A stretch of 64,000 nt of DNA from Mesorhizobium sp. INR15 (GTDB lineage: Bacteria > Pseudomonadota > Alphaproteobacteria > Rhizobiales > Rhizobiaceae). The notes beneath the pieces are model-generated. The model saw only the letters and a list, made by a program, of their open reading frames with translations, had not been told where the DNA came from and ran no database searches. The position numbers were made by a program, and so were the translations under genes. Where the stretch lies: contig NZ_CP045496.1 of NCBI RefSeq assembly GCF_015500075.1, forward strand, positions 5,590,001-5,654,000. The letters are read 5' to 3'. Positions 54,635-63,657 of this stretch are shown here, in pieces (position 1 is the stretch's first letter; each line of letters begins with the position of its first letter).

Positions 54635-55173
54635 ATTGTACCGAGCAGGATTCGCAGATCGAAACCAATCGAGGCCGCCTTGAGGTACTCCGCATCGGTT
54701 CCGGCACAAAGCCGTGGATTGGACATGTCGACACCCCGAATCTGAGCCAGGCCGGTGATGCCCGGAAGCGCTGCCGACACGCCCAATTCCCTGCGGAGTT
54801 CGATCAGTTCAGTTTGTGAGGGCAGGCACGGACGCGGCCCGACCAGACTCATCTCGCCCTTCAAGACATTCCAGAGCTGCGGCAATTCGTCGACCTTCAG
54901 TTTTCGTAGAGTCCTCCCCAGTGCCGTCACCGCACTCACCGGCGCCTCGTGTGTCGGCAAGGACGGCGTTCCGACATACATCGTCCGCAGTTTGTGGCAG
55001 CGAAAGAGAATGCCTTCGCGGCCGACCCGCGTCTGAGAGAAGATTGCCGGGCCCGGCGAAGACACCCTAATTGCCAGCATGGCCAGCAACTGGACAGGCG
55101 ACGTGACCGCCAACAGCAAGGTGGCCAACACAAGATCGAAGGTCCGCTTTGGCTGACTGTTCGAATTCCACAC
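54622..55173 (-). CDS. Short initiating sugar transferase (phosphoglycosyl transferase, WreU/PglC-like)
   Basis: A 183-residue bacterial sugar transferase that moves a sugar-1-phosphate from a UDP-sugar to undecaprenyl phosphate, starting a repeat unit at the inner membrane. It has the N-terminal reentrant membrane helix (RTFDLVLATLLLAVTSPVQL), FRCHKLRTM with the basic catalytic region and DELPQLWNVLKGEMSLVGPR near residue 110. The short single-domain form is like PglC and R. etli WreU, without the extra WcaJ membrane domain. The frame extends far upstream, but the GTG at 55173, four bases after the preceding gene's stop and preceded by AGGG, gives the normal length. Confidence 0.85.
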   Translation of the reverse strand: MWNSNSQPKRTFDLVLATLLLAVTSPVQLLAMLAIRVSSPGPAIFSQTRVGREGILFRCHKLRTMYVGTPSLPTHEAPVSAVTALGRTLRKLKVDELPQLWNVLKGEMSLVGPRPCLPSQTELIELRRELGVSAALPGITGLAQIRGVDMSNPRLCAGTDAEYLKAASIGFDLRILLGTIYRG

Positions 55174-55177
55174 GGCC

Positions 55178-56110
55178 CTAAATCCGCCGCCAGATGAATG
55201 CCAGGTAGAGCCCAAGCGTTCCAGCCAGCGTCTGGCGATAGACGCCGCTTTTGCGCAACAGCCTGAGGCGACGGAACAAGCCGCCCTGTCGCGACTTTGT
55301 GAACAGGTCAAGGCAAGCGGCCGCATCTCGCGTAAGAATGTCGCGATTGACGGCAAGACCGCCAAGGTTCTGATCGGTCCAGTTGGCGAATTCTCCTTTG
55401 AAGAGACGCCCGAGGCGGGAGATTCTTGCCCGCCAGGACACATTTGCCCCGACTAGGTTTGCCGCATGCTGACGATATCGCACCAACGGCCGGGGATCGT
55501 AACGGACAATGCCGCCGGCGGCGGTGATGACCAGATAGGTCCACCAATCGTGGCTGACGAACTCGGTGCTCGCGGACGCCTTGGCCACCAGATCACGCGC
55601 CGCGCGGTTGATCAGGATGGTGTTGCCGCCAGCAATGCTTTGCACGAGGGCATTGCGAAAGGAGGGAGGCTGACTGAACAGTGGCGAACAACCGATGACG
55701 CTTCCTGTCTCGGACATGGTTGCGGTTCGCGAGCAAAACATGAGTGGTATCTCTGCATCAAACGCCTGCATCCAACAGATAGCAGTCTCCAGCCTGTCAG
55801 GCTCCCAGATATCGTCCTGGTCGCAGAAGGCATAGCAATCGGCGTCGATCCGGGTGTCGACGATCATCGAGCGAAAATTGGCGGCGAAGCCTCGCCTTGG
55901 TCCGTCGACCATGGACACGCTACCCTTGTTCCAGCGACCTACCCACGATTTGACGATGGCTACCGTGTCGTCGCTGGAACCGTCGTCGGAAACCCACAGG
56001 TCAACAAGTGGGTGCGTCTGCGCAAGCAGTGAATCGAGCTGCTCCCCGATGAAGGCCGCGCCATCTCTCGTGGCCATCAATATGGCAATGCGTTGATCTT
56101 CTTTCGCCAC
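55178..56110 (-). CDS. Family 2 glycosyltransferase (rhamnosyltransferase-like)
   Basis: About 310 residues. The GT-A domain begins with IAILMATRDGAAFIGEQLDS and contains VSDDGSSDDT and AFCDQDDIWEPDRL, where the D-Q-D-D segment is the metal and sugar binding motif typical of rhamnosyltransferase-like GT2 enzymes in O-antigen clusters. The C-terminal part is basic and helical. The start is uncertain: a GTG at 56110 (VAKEDQRIAIL) is used, since the longer frame to 56221 overlaps the dehydratase gene. It lies between the dehydratase and the phosphoglycosyl transferase genes on the same strand, supporting a role in the same repeat unit. Confidence 0.83.
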   Translation of the reverse strand: MAKEDQRIAILMATRDGAAFIGEQLDSLLAQTHPLVDLWVSDDGSSDDTVAIVKSWVGRWNKGSVSMVDGPRRGFAANFRSMIVDTRIDADCYAFCDQDDIWEPDRLETAICWMQAFDAEIPLMFCSRTATMSETGSVIGCSPLFSQPPSFRNALVQSIAGGNTILINRAARDLVAKASASTEFVSHDWWTYLVITAAGGIVRYDPRPLVRYRQHAANLVGANVSWRARISRLGRLFKGEFANWTDQNLGGLAVNRDILTRDAAACLDLFTKSRQGGLFRRLRLLRKSGVYRQTLAGTLGLYLAFIWRRI

Positions 56111-56129
56111 GAGATTCAAATAGCCTGGG

Positions 56130-58118
56130 TCAGCCCGCCTGCCCGATCGTTTTCGGGGCGATGCTACGAGGTGTATCCGACTGCGACGCCTCCGACCGAT
56201 GAAGGCTTTCCAGCACGGCAAGCGACTGGGCCTTGTCCTGGCTCTTCACCGACATTTGCAGTTCGGCCAGTGCGGCTTGGACACGAGACCACTCGGCGAC
56301 ATCGGTTCTCAGGCCAAAAATCTTCGAAATGCTGAGTTCGACAAGTTCCTCATTTTCACCGTGAAGCACTTCATGGAGTTTTTCGCCCGGTCTTATACCG
56401 GTAAATCGGATTGGAATCTCGGTGTAGGGACTTTTTCCCGACATGCGAATCATCGTTTCGGCAACTTCAAGGATCGGCACGGGCTTGCCCATATCGAGCA
56501 TGTAGACGGCGTAATCCTCTTCGGCCTGGCGCGAAGCCGCGTCGCTTGCCGACATGATGACGAGGTCGACGGCTTCAGCCACGGTCATGAAATAGCGCGT
56601 CATGCGACGGTCCGTTATGGTGACCGGCCCTCCCGCTTCGATCTGCGCCTGGAAAATGGTCGCAACCGATCCATTGCTGCCGAAGACGTTGCCAAATCGG
56701 ACAGCAATGAACTTGGTGGCGGTGCGCCGCCCGCTCGATTCTATCGCGGGCATTTCATGCAAGGCGCTGACAATTTGTTCGGCGGCCCGTTTTGTCACGC
56801 CAAGCACGGATGTCGGATCGACAGCCTTGTCACTCGAGATAAGAACGAACTGCGGAACTCCGCATTTAGCGGCAACCTCCGCACAGACAAGCGTTCCGAA
56901 AATGTTTGTCTGGATGGCGGATTCCCAGTTTTCCTCAAGCAGCGGGACGTGCTTCAGCGCTGCGGCATGGAAGATGATGTCGGGCTTGAATTCCGTGACA
57001 ACACGCGTCATCTGCGGCCGGTTCGCGACATCGACAATGCGGACCTTGAGCCGATCATGGTGTTTTTCGTCGATGTATTGGCTCAGCTGGAAAATTCCGA
57101 ATTCTGAATTGTCGGCGACGAGCACGGCACTGGCCCCAAGCTCCAGCGATCTTTTGACCAGCGTTCGGCCGATGGAGCCGGCGCCCCCCGTCACCAGAAC
57201 GCGTTTGCCGTCGACGAACGCACCAATACGCTCGATATCGGATGCGACCGTAGGGCGGCGCAAGATCGTTTCCATCTCAACCGCGTCAAGCACAAGCTTG
57301 CCGCCCTGCCCCAGCTCGGAAAGACCCGAAAACTGAACGACCGCAATGTCACCGTGCCGGGCAACGCGGACAAGCTCCGAATATTCCTCGATCTCATGTT
57401 CGGCGCCATTGCCGAAAATCAGGAGATCAAGGCTCCTCGTGCCCTTCGCATAGTCCTCCAGAACGTCGACCAGACGGGGCCGGATGGCCACCACCGGGAC
57501 ACCTTGAATACGGGTGCCCAATGGGGCGCCACGCTCGATCGCCATGATACCGGCGATGGAATAATCGGCCGGCTCGGCCGTGCGCGTATAGCGAACGAGC
57601 AGATCAGCCTCGCTGAGCCGGCCCACGAACAACGCTTGTTTGGTCTGCGCCTTGTCCGCTTTCCGGCCCATAATGCCCCAACTCGCACCGTCACGCAGGA
57701 ACCGGTAGAAAAGCCTGGGCGCGGAGATGATCGTGAAGGAGACGAGGAGGAAGACGATGAACTGGCGCTCGTTCAAGCCCGCCACTGGCGTAAAGGAGCG
57801 CACGAGCAGCGAAACCCCATAGAGCACGAATGTCAAAATCAGACAGCTCTTCAGAATGTTGAAAAAGTCCGGCGTCGAGGCAAAGCGCCAGACGGTGGTG
57901 TAGAGGCCGCAATAGCGAAAGAGCAAATGACTGATCAGCAGGATGCTCGACCATGTCACCAGACCCGCAAGCGAGAGCGCGCCGAAGGAGAGATTCGACC
58001 GCGACAACACCAGGGCAAGCGCCACGGCCACCAGGACCATGACCGCGTCCTGAACCATGATAAAGGCGCGCCGTATCTCCGGCCGAAGTCCGAACACAGC
58101 TTCCAGGTATGAATTCAT
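56130..58118 (-). CDS. FlaA1/CapD-type nucleotide-sugar 4,6-dehydratase (WbpM/WreV-like)
   Basis: A 662-residue membrane-bound enzyme that converts UDP-GlcNAc to a 4-keto-6-deoxy sugar. Four N-terminal membrane helices (about 18-130) precede a regulatory Rossmann-like domain (about 155-270) and the catalytic SDR domain (from about 300) with VTGGAGSIGRTLVKR, AAALKHVPLLE and SSDKAVDPTSVLGVTKR, the S-D-K being the active-site signature of the long dehydratases WbpM and PglF. It is the first gene of a three-gene run with the GT2 and phosphoglycosyl transferase genes. The same step in R. etli (WreV) leads to QuiNAc. Confidence 0.9.
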   Translation of the reverse strand: MNSYLEAVFGLRPEIRRAFIMVQDAVMVLVAVALALVLSRSNLSFGALSLAGLVTWSSILLISHLLFRYCGLYTTVWRFASTPDFFNILKSCLILTFVLYGVSLLVRSFTPVAGLNERQFIVFLLVSFTIISAPRLFYRFLRDGASWGIMGRKADKAQTKQALFVGRLSEADLLVRYTRTAEPADYSIAGIMAIERGAPLGTRIQGVPVVAIRPRLVDVLEDYAKGTRSLDLLIFGNGAEHEIEEYSELVRVARHGDIAVVQFSGLSELGQGGKLVLDAVEMETILRRPTVASDIERIGAFVDGKRVLVTGGAGSIGRTLVKRSLELGASAVLVADNSEFGIFQLSQYIDEKHHDRLKVRIVDVANRPQMTRVVTEFKPDIIFHAAALKHVPLLEENWESAIQTNIFGTLVCAEVAAKCGVPQFVLISSDKAVDPTSVLGVTKRAAEQIVSALHEMPAIESSGRRTATKFIAVRFGNVFGSNGSVATIFQAQIEAGGPVTITDRRMTRYFMTVAEAVDLVIMSASDAASRQAEEDYAVYMLDMGKPVPILEVAETMIRMSGKSPYTEIPIRFTGIRPGEKLHEVLHGENEELVELSISKIFGLRTDVAEWSRVQAALAELQMSVKSQDKAQSLAVLESLHRSEASQSDTPRSIAPKTIGQAG

Positions 58119-58384
58119 TGGGCCGCACTAGACTCCAGGCTCAAGAAATTGGCCGCCAGCGAAGTGCGGGCTCGAATTTCGTTCGACTCCTGCACGCCAC
58201 TTCATCGCACCAACCCCGACCCCCACCGTCCTGTATCGCATACTGTGGACTTGCGGTCATCGCCAGAGATTTTTTTCAGAAGGCGCTCGTTAGGTAATGC
58301 TTATGTTCTGAAGATGCTTGAGGCTTGGAAAGGTTGCCTCGTTGGGTCTATCGTGCGACACGATCTTAACAATAGGCCTTTCCT

Positions 58385-59005
58385 ATGAGCCGAGATTGGG
58401 AAAATTGGGACGTCAGCAACGTTGCCGACGAGATTCAGGCGATTTGGCAGGGATCCTCAGCCGAAATTGCTCATCGACAAGAATTGGTCGACATCGTCTG
58501 CCGCCACACCGCAAGTGATCAGCCATCGGTTCTGGAAGTCGGCTGCGGAACCGGCCTTGTCTACGATAAACTTGTGATAAATTTACCCGTTGCGCCAAAT
58601 ACATAGGCGTCGATTCCTCCTTGAAATGCTAGAGAGAGCGAGAGAGAACTTCCCTAACGGGCTATTTCTCTACGGAGACGGTTACAAACTTGTTTTAGAG
58701 ACCGCGAAATTGATTTGGTGTTGTGTTTCGAGGTGCTTGGTCACATCCGTCAGATCGACCTGGTCGTCAGCGAATTGCTTCGCGTAACAAAAGAGACGTG
58801 TATCTTCACGATCTGGCCAAGCGATGATCTCGACATTGCCGAAAGTACCGAAACGGTCGAAGGTGTTCGGTTCCTGCATCGTCAATATTCTGACCAATAT
58901 ATCCAGAAGATTGTGCGTACAGCCGGACGAAAAATTCTGAAAGGTATCGAGACCGTGGCTCTTGGGTCGGGCGGCCGGGCCTACATAGTCAAACGTCTGC
59001 CGTGA
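58385..59005 (+). pseudogene. SAM-dependent methyltransferase gene interrupted by three frameshifts
   Basis: The first frame (from the ATG at 58385) gives SVLEVGCGTGLVYDKL, the SAM-binding motif I of class I methyltransferases. The natural continuation is split over other frames: KYIGVDSS, then LEMLERARENFPNGLFLYGD, then DLVLCFEVLGHIRQIDLVVS to the end at 59005. Shifts are needed near 58578, 58618 and 58695, each at a short run of identical bases (AAATTT, TCCTT, TTTT). Joined, it would be a normal 205-residue enzyme, perhaps methylating an O-antigen sugar. Either the gene is decayed or the sequence has homopolymer errors. Confidence 0.75.
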
Positions 59006-59016
59006 AAGGCTGTCGC

Positions 59017-60204
59017 TTAACATAATCTTCGAATTTTCTTCGCAATACGTCGAGCAACTAACGGAAGCCCACCTTCCTCGTAAACGAGCGCAAGATGAAG
59101 CTTTACCCGCGCAAGCCGCCTCTGGATCCTCCAGAAATTCAGACTGCCATGGTCAAGCGGCTTCGGATTTGTTGGGCTCTCGTCTGCGAGTCGCCTGAAA
59201 AATTGTGCCCACTCCTGGGAAACAGTTGATATGTCATATTGTGACCTCACATGCTTAAACGCGGCATTTGCGATGGCCATTCGCATGGTAGGCTGTTCGA
59301 GAAGCGTTGTCAGCGCTTCGAACCAAGACGAATGGGGACCGTCGACCAGCAATCCCGTGACCCGGCTTTTCACGACCTGAGTATAGGGAGGAATGTCCGA
59401 GTATATGCCAGCGATACGGCATGCGCCATACTCACGATACTTGTTATCGGTCTTGCTGCGATTTGCCTCGTGATCCATCAGCGGCGCTAACCCGATTGCC
59501 CAATTCCTCCCGGCTTGAAACTTGATAAATGCGTTGTAGTCGCCAGTATGAGGGAAAAAACGGACGCGCGCTCCAGTTGCGATGCCCCTTGGCAGAGCGC
59601 CAGCAAACTCAAATATCGCACAAGGGAATCTCTCCAGGACACGCTCGATGAGCGGAGAAATCAAATCTAGATCATCAACACGCGAAGGACTTCCGGCAAA
59701 GCCGATCCGAATTTCGTCGGAGGGCGAAGGCTCCACACCCTCGATCAAAGAGAAATCAAAGAATGTCGGCAGGACTGCAACACGTTCGTTGAAACTTGAG
59801 ACAAACTTCGCCAACTCGGCGGAATTGGTAATTACTGCCTGTGCGTGCGAGACGGCAAACTCCAGCGATTTTCTGACAACGGGATGCCTATAGTAGGCTG
59901 CGAGTGGAGTGTGCCCCACGATACGCCAGAAATTATCATCAATGTAATATGCATATAAACGATTTGCGTCGACCAATGTCTGCGTCCACGACAAAACTAG
60001 AGGGTCCGCGCATCGAACGAACAGTGGTATGGTGTCCGTTGCGATGTCCTCATTCTGAAGCTGGTTCAGAAACTGAACTCTATACTCAATCCCGTGTACA
60101 CCACAGGCCCTCACGATCTGCTCAACCAGGTGTGTGGTGGCGATCTCCGCCTCTATAATGATCAGAATTTCGAGAAGATCGGACACAGAAAACCGTTCAA
60201 TCAA
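59017..60204 (-). CDS. Glycosyltransferase, GT-B fold (group 1-like)
   Basis: A 395-residue protein. The N-terminal half has YYIDDNFWRIVG and HAQAVITNSAELAKFVSSF, and the C-terminal half has IRIGFAGSPSRVDDLD, FEFAGALPRG and SKTDNKYREYGACRIAGIYSD, a layout typical of GT-B glycosyltransferases acting on O-antigen; the KYREYGACRI segment corresponds to the usual donor-binding region. Donor and acceptor are unknown. It lies 10 bases after the 891-residue glycosyltransferase gene on the same strand. Its DNA is richer in A and T than the housekeeping part of the window. Confidence 0.75.
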   Translation of the reverse strand: MIERFSVSDLLEILIIIEAEIATTHLVEQIVRACGVHGIEYRVQFLNQLQNEDIATDTIPLFVRCADPLVLSWTQTLVDANRLYAYYIDDNFWRIVGHTPLAAYYRHPVVRKSLEFAVSHAQAVITNSAELAKFVSSFNERVAVLPTFFDFSLIEGVEPSPSDEIRIGFAGSPSRVDDLDLISPLIERVLERFPCAIFEFAGALPRGIATGARVRFFPHTGDYNAFIKFQAGRNWAIGLAPLMDHEANRSKTDNKYREYGACRIAGIYSDIPPYTQVVKSRVTGLLVDGPHSSWFEALTTLLEQPTMRMAIANAAFKHVRSQYDISTVSQEWAQFFRRLADESPTNPKPLDHGSLNFWRIQRRLARVKLHLALVYEEGGLPLVARRIAKKIRRLC

Positions 60205-60214
60205 GACCTAATAC

Positions 60215-62890
60215 CTAAGATTGCCCCGCAGTCCCTGCCGTCGAGGCATGTTCCTCTAGGCGGCCGCTGCCAACCTTGTTTCCCATTTGCACCGGCTTGA
60301 CGTATTCGATCCCAGCAAACGGAGCCATAATTTTGCGCGTCCAGCCCAGATACGAATAGGTTACAAATTCAAGTGCGTAAATTGGCCAATTTGAACGCGC
60401 AAACAGGCGAAGACGCCATATTCCATCTTTCGGAACTATAGTTCCTTTCATATCGAAACTCACAGGCAACTGAAGGCTTACCCGTTCGAGAGCAACCGTC
60501 GATTGAATTGCGATTTCACCAGAAGGGGAAACAAACTCTATTCCCAATAATCCCTCATGAAGACCCTCAGATGAAAATACGCACGAAATAGCCTTGATCT
60601 CTCCACTCTTAATCGGAACTAGGTATTCGATAAAATCCTTCTGTTGAATAGCATCCGATAATTCAAGATAATTGTTGGCACCACGGATATTGTTAGCTTC
60701 GACATATCGACGAATGTCGTCAAAGGCCGGTGACACATGTGGCCAAAGATCGTCGCGAGACAGGCGCGGCTTGAAACGACGATAACGCCGAATTTTTGAC
60801 CTTAACGCCGAAAGCTCGAGCAAACTCCCTTTAAGCGACTCATTTAGTATATTACCCGCATCGGCAGGCGTCTTCGAAAAATATCCCTTCAGCCTGGATT
60901 CCACGAGGGTGGAATTAACTGCCGGCGCATTCTCAATAATCTCATTCAAAACTGCAACATTCCGCTCTCCGGAAAAATGCGTTCGGCAGAATGTTGCATT
61001 AACCTGCTTGTAGCGATCCCAACTTTGACGGTTTGAGAGGAGTTCCATCAATGCCTGAAGCCAAGCTCTAGGCTCATGCACCGGGTCTACTTTCACTGCG
61101 GCGCCATCAAATGACGGAATATCGTAGGGCTTATCGTTCGGAACCACAAGAACAGCGTCCAAGACGTAGGCGCACAGAGCTACATTCAGAGTTTTGTACC
61201 TATTGTTGATTGTCCTGCTAGGCGCATGGACGAGAACATCAGGACGGCGCTCCGCCAGTTGCAATAGCGCACGGTTCCAATCTAATTGAAGCGGTTCAAA
61301 TGTAACCTTGATACGGCTATCACCCTCCATTTTCGATAAATGCTCACGATCTTCAACGGAGCCGCCACATAGCACAAAATGAATGCGATACCCTTCGCCA
61401 GCAAGTCTCTGAACTGCAGGGAGTATGCTTTCGCGGAGTCCAAATTGCCTATGACTTCCTCCAATAGACGCAATTACCAGATCAGGAATCAATGCGCCTG
61501 CCACGCCAGAAACTCCTCTCGGAGCCGCCAACGAGATGGGTCTCTTTGAATAACTGACCGGATACACAAACAAGTTTTTATGGATAAGATTATCTAAAAA
61601 ATAGTCATTTAGCGCTTGACTTGTGACGATCACGCCGGAAAATTTACTCAACTTCTGCCGTATCACAGCCACAGAAAACTCTTCGGGCATATTAACATTT
61701 TCTTTTGATGAGAGTTCCATAAGATTGTCATCTATAAAATAGTACACAGGAATGGAAATATCCATCGCTGCACGAATCCATTCTTGGTAGCATTCAAGAA
61801 ATCGAACAACAATCAAGCAAGAAGCATGCGACAACTCTAAAATTGGCAGACCATCTCGCAAAGAGACGATCCTGATCCGACCCCTAATAGATTTTGGAAG
61901 GTATTCAAAACAAAGCGTAGTCGAAGCATTATATTCATAAGTTAGTACAAATATAGTTTTTTCAGTTTCGGCGGCTGGGTGCTGGTCGCTTTTCCTGAGC
62001 CAGGGGCGCTTCGCAAGATGATTCTCGGCTAGATCGACGATGGCAGATTGAGTGGAACTGGATAGCCCCGGAAGAATTTCAAACACGTCGACATTGTAGA
62101 GATCTTCCGGCCTGAGATCTCTGGTGGTTGCACGCATCCACTCATCGCAAGCCCCAGAGGGCAAGAGATAAGTTCGGCCGAGAGAGTCATCCTGTGCTGG
62201 CCCCGTCACTTCGGCAACATCAATATCGATATGATGCAATAGATAGAACTCACCAACCCTGCGCCACAGATCCCAGTCGCATATCCTCACCATCAGGATA
62301 TTTGGATCATAGAATCCGATTTCATCGACAATATATCTAGGCAAGAGAACTGCGCAGTTTGCTATTACATTTGAGCTTCGCAAATTATATGATGAAAGTG
62401 ACTGCCCAAGGCGGACTACCGCTCCGTTGAGAGCTCCCTGATCCGGAACCCGCCATATGGCGTTGCCATAGCAAACCCGATTCGGATTGAGCAAGCTATG
62501 CTTGAGTAACTGCTCCATAGCGTCCGGGTAGAAGAAGTCATCATCAAAGGCGAATGCGATGAAGTTGCCCCGAGCCTTGGCAAATGCCTCGAATTCGGAG
62601 ACAGCAGGAAGCCCGATGTTACGCGGATGTAGTAGACAACTCACGCGGCCGTCGTCGCGCATGAACTCGGAAATCTGATCGGCAGTCCCATCCGTGCTTG
62701 CATCATCAACGATGATGAGCTCGATGTCTTCTAGCGTCTGCCCAAGAACGGATTCGACTGCTCGGCGAAAGAGTCCGCTGGCACCTCGCCGATAGGTCGG
62801 CAGCAAGATAGATATGGCCGGCTTGTGGTCGCCAGAATATCCGCGCCCCGGCATCCATATGGTATCCCTGATAATGTCTCTGACTTTCAT
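60215..62890 (-). CDS. Large multi-domain glycosyltransferase (GT2 plus GT-B-like plus C-terminal beta domain)
   Basis: An 891-residue protein with three recognisable parts. Residues about 22-240 are a GT2 domain (ISILLPTYRRGASGLFRRAV, IIVDDASTDGT, AFAFDDDFFYPDAM with the acidic metal site). Residues about 310-660 resemble a GT-B glycosyltransferase (VYYFIDDNLMELSSK, ASIGGSHRQFGLRESILPAV, DVLVHAPSRTINNRYKTLNV). After a basic linker, residues about 740-870 look like a beta-sandwich module (GLLGIEFVSPSGEIAIQST, RLRLFARSNWPIYALEFVTY). It may add two successive sugars. DNA composition is A/T-rich, and it lies 14 bases after the Wzt-like ATPase gene. Confidence 0.75.
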   Translation of the reverse strand: MKVRDIIRDTIWMPGRGYSGDHKPAISILLPTYRRGASGLFRRAVESVLGQTLEDIELIIVDDASTDGTADQISEFMRDDGRVSCLLHPRNIGLPAVSEFEAFAKARGNFIAFAFDDDFFYPDAMEQLLKHSLLNPNRVCYGNAIWRVPDQGALNGAVVRLGQSLSSYNLRSSNVIANCAVLLPRYIVDEIGFYDPNILMVRICDWDLWRRVGEFYLLHHIDIDVAEVTGPAQDDSLGRTYLLPSGACDEWMRATTRDLRPEDLYNVDVFEILPGLSSSTQSAIVDLAENHLAKRPWLRKSDQHPAAETEKTIFVLTYEYNASTTLCFEYLPKSIRGRIRIVSLRDGLPILELSHASCLIVVRFLECYQEWIRAAMDISIPVYYFIDDNLMELSSKENVNMPEEFSVAVIRQKLSKFSGVIVTSQALNDYFLDNLIHKNLFVYPVSYSKRPISLAAPRGVSGVAGALIPDLVIASIGGSHRQFGLRESILPAVQRLAGEGYRIHFVLCGGSVEDREHLSKMEGDSRIKVTFEPLQLDWNRALLQLAERRPDVLVHAPSRTINNRYKTLNVALCAYVLDAVLVVPNDKPYDIPSFDGAAVKVDPVHEPRAWLQALMELLSNRQSWDRYKQVNATFCRTHFSGERNVAVLNEIIENAPAVNSTLVESRLKGYFSKTPADAGNILNESLKGSLLELSALRSKIRRYRRFKPRLSRDDLWPHVSPAFDDIRRYVEANNIRGANNYLELSDAIQQKDFIEYLVPIKSGEIKAISCVFSSEGLHEGLLGIEFVSPSGEIAIQSTVALERVSLQLPVSFDMKGTIVPKDGIWRLRLFARSNWPIYALEFVTYSYLGWTRKIMAPFAGIEYVKPVQMGNKVGSGRLEEHASTAGTAGQS

Positions 62891-62904
62891 GGTAATTTAG
62901 CCAA

Positions 62905-63657
62905 TCATGCGTTGGGTAAGTTTGCGCGCGAATAGGATTCGAGTACTTCGAACGTTTCCCCGTCCATTCGAATGCCACCCGCGTCAAGCCAGACGGTGCG
63001 CTTGCAAAAAGATTCCAAAAGGGCTGGCGCATGGCTTGCAAAGACCAATATCTTGCCCTGCTCCATGAACTCGTACATCCGGCGCTTTGCCTTGTCCGCA
63101 AACTTGATGTCGCCAGCGCCCATCACCTCGTCGATCAGCAAGATCTCGGGATTGATGCTGGTCGACACCGCGAAGGCGAGACGAACAAACATTCCCGCTG
63201 AATAAGTACGAACGGGGTAATCCAGAAATTCTCCGAGTTCGGTAAACGCCCCAATCTCGGGCAATTTCTCCTCGATCTCTGCGGGTGACATGCCAAGCAA
63301 AAGACCGCGGATGCGAATATTGTCCCAACCCGACTGATTCATCTCGAAACCCGTCGCAAACTCGAACATCGGGCAGATATGTCCACGTACCGCGACTCTT
63401 CCGGATGTTGGAGGATAGATCTTTGCCATAACTTTCAGCAGCGTGCTTTTGCCCGCACCGTTGAGGCCTATCAGGCCAACACGTTCGCCGCTGCCGATGT
63501 GAAGATCCACGTGACGAAGAGCGTCCACACTATACGTGGACGGGCCGGACGTTCGGCCTGTCAAGCGACCGGCCAACCAATCCTTCAAGCCGCCGCTGTT
63601 GCGCTCGCCTTGAAACCGGATTCCTACGTCGGCGAGGCTGATTGCGAGTTCGGTCAT
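62905..63657 (-). CDS. Polysaccharide export ABC transporter ATPase (Wzt/RfbB/KpsT-like)
   Basis: A 250-residue ATPase that powers export of lipid-linked or free polysaccharide across the inner membrane. It has Walker A GLNGAGKSTLLK, the signature YSAGMFVRLAFAVS and Walker B ILLIDEVMGAGD, all typical of the Wzt/KpsT group. The protein stops soon after the ATPase core, so the C-terminal carbohydrate-binding domain of long Wzt proteins is absent. The ATG at 63657 overlaps the permease stop by four bases and is preferred over an upstream frame to 63714. Confidence 0.9.
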   Translation of the reverse strand: MTELAISLADVGIRFQGERNSGGLKDWLAGRLTGRTSGPSTYSVDALRHVDLHIGSGERVGLIGLNGAGKSTLLKVMAKIYPPTSGRVAVRGHICPMFEFATGFEMNQSGWDNIRIRGLLLGMSPAEIEEKLPEIGAFTELGEFLDYPVRTYSAGMFVRLAFAVSTSINPEILLIDEVMGAGDIKFADKAKRRMYEFMEQGKILVFASHAPALLESFCKRTVWLDAGGIRMDGETFEVLESYSRANLPNA

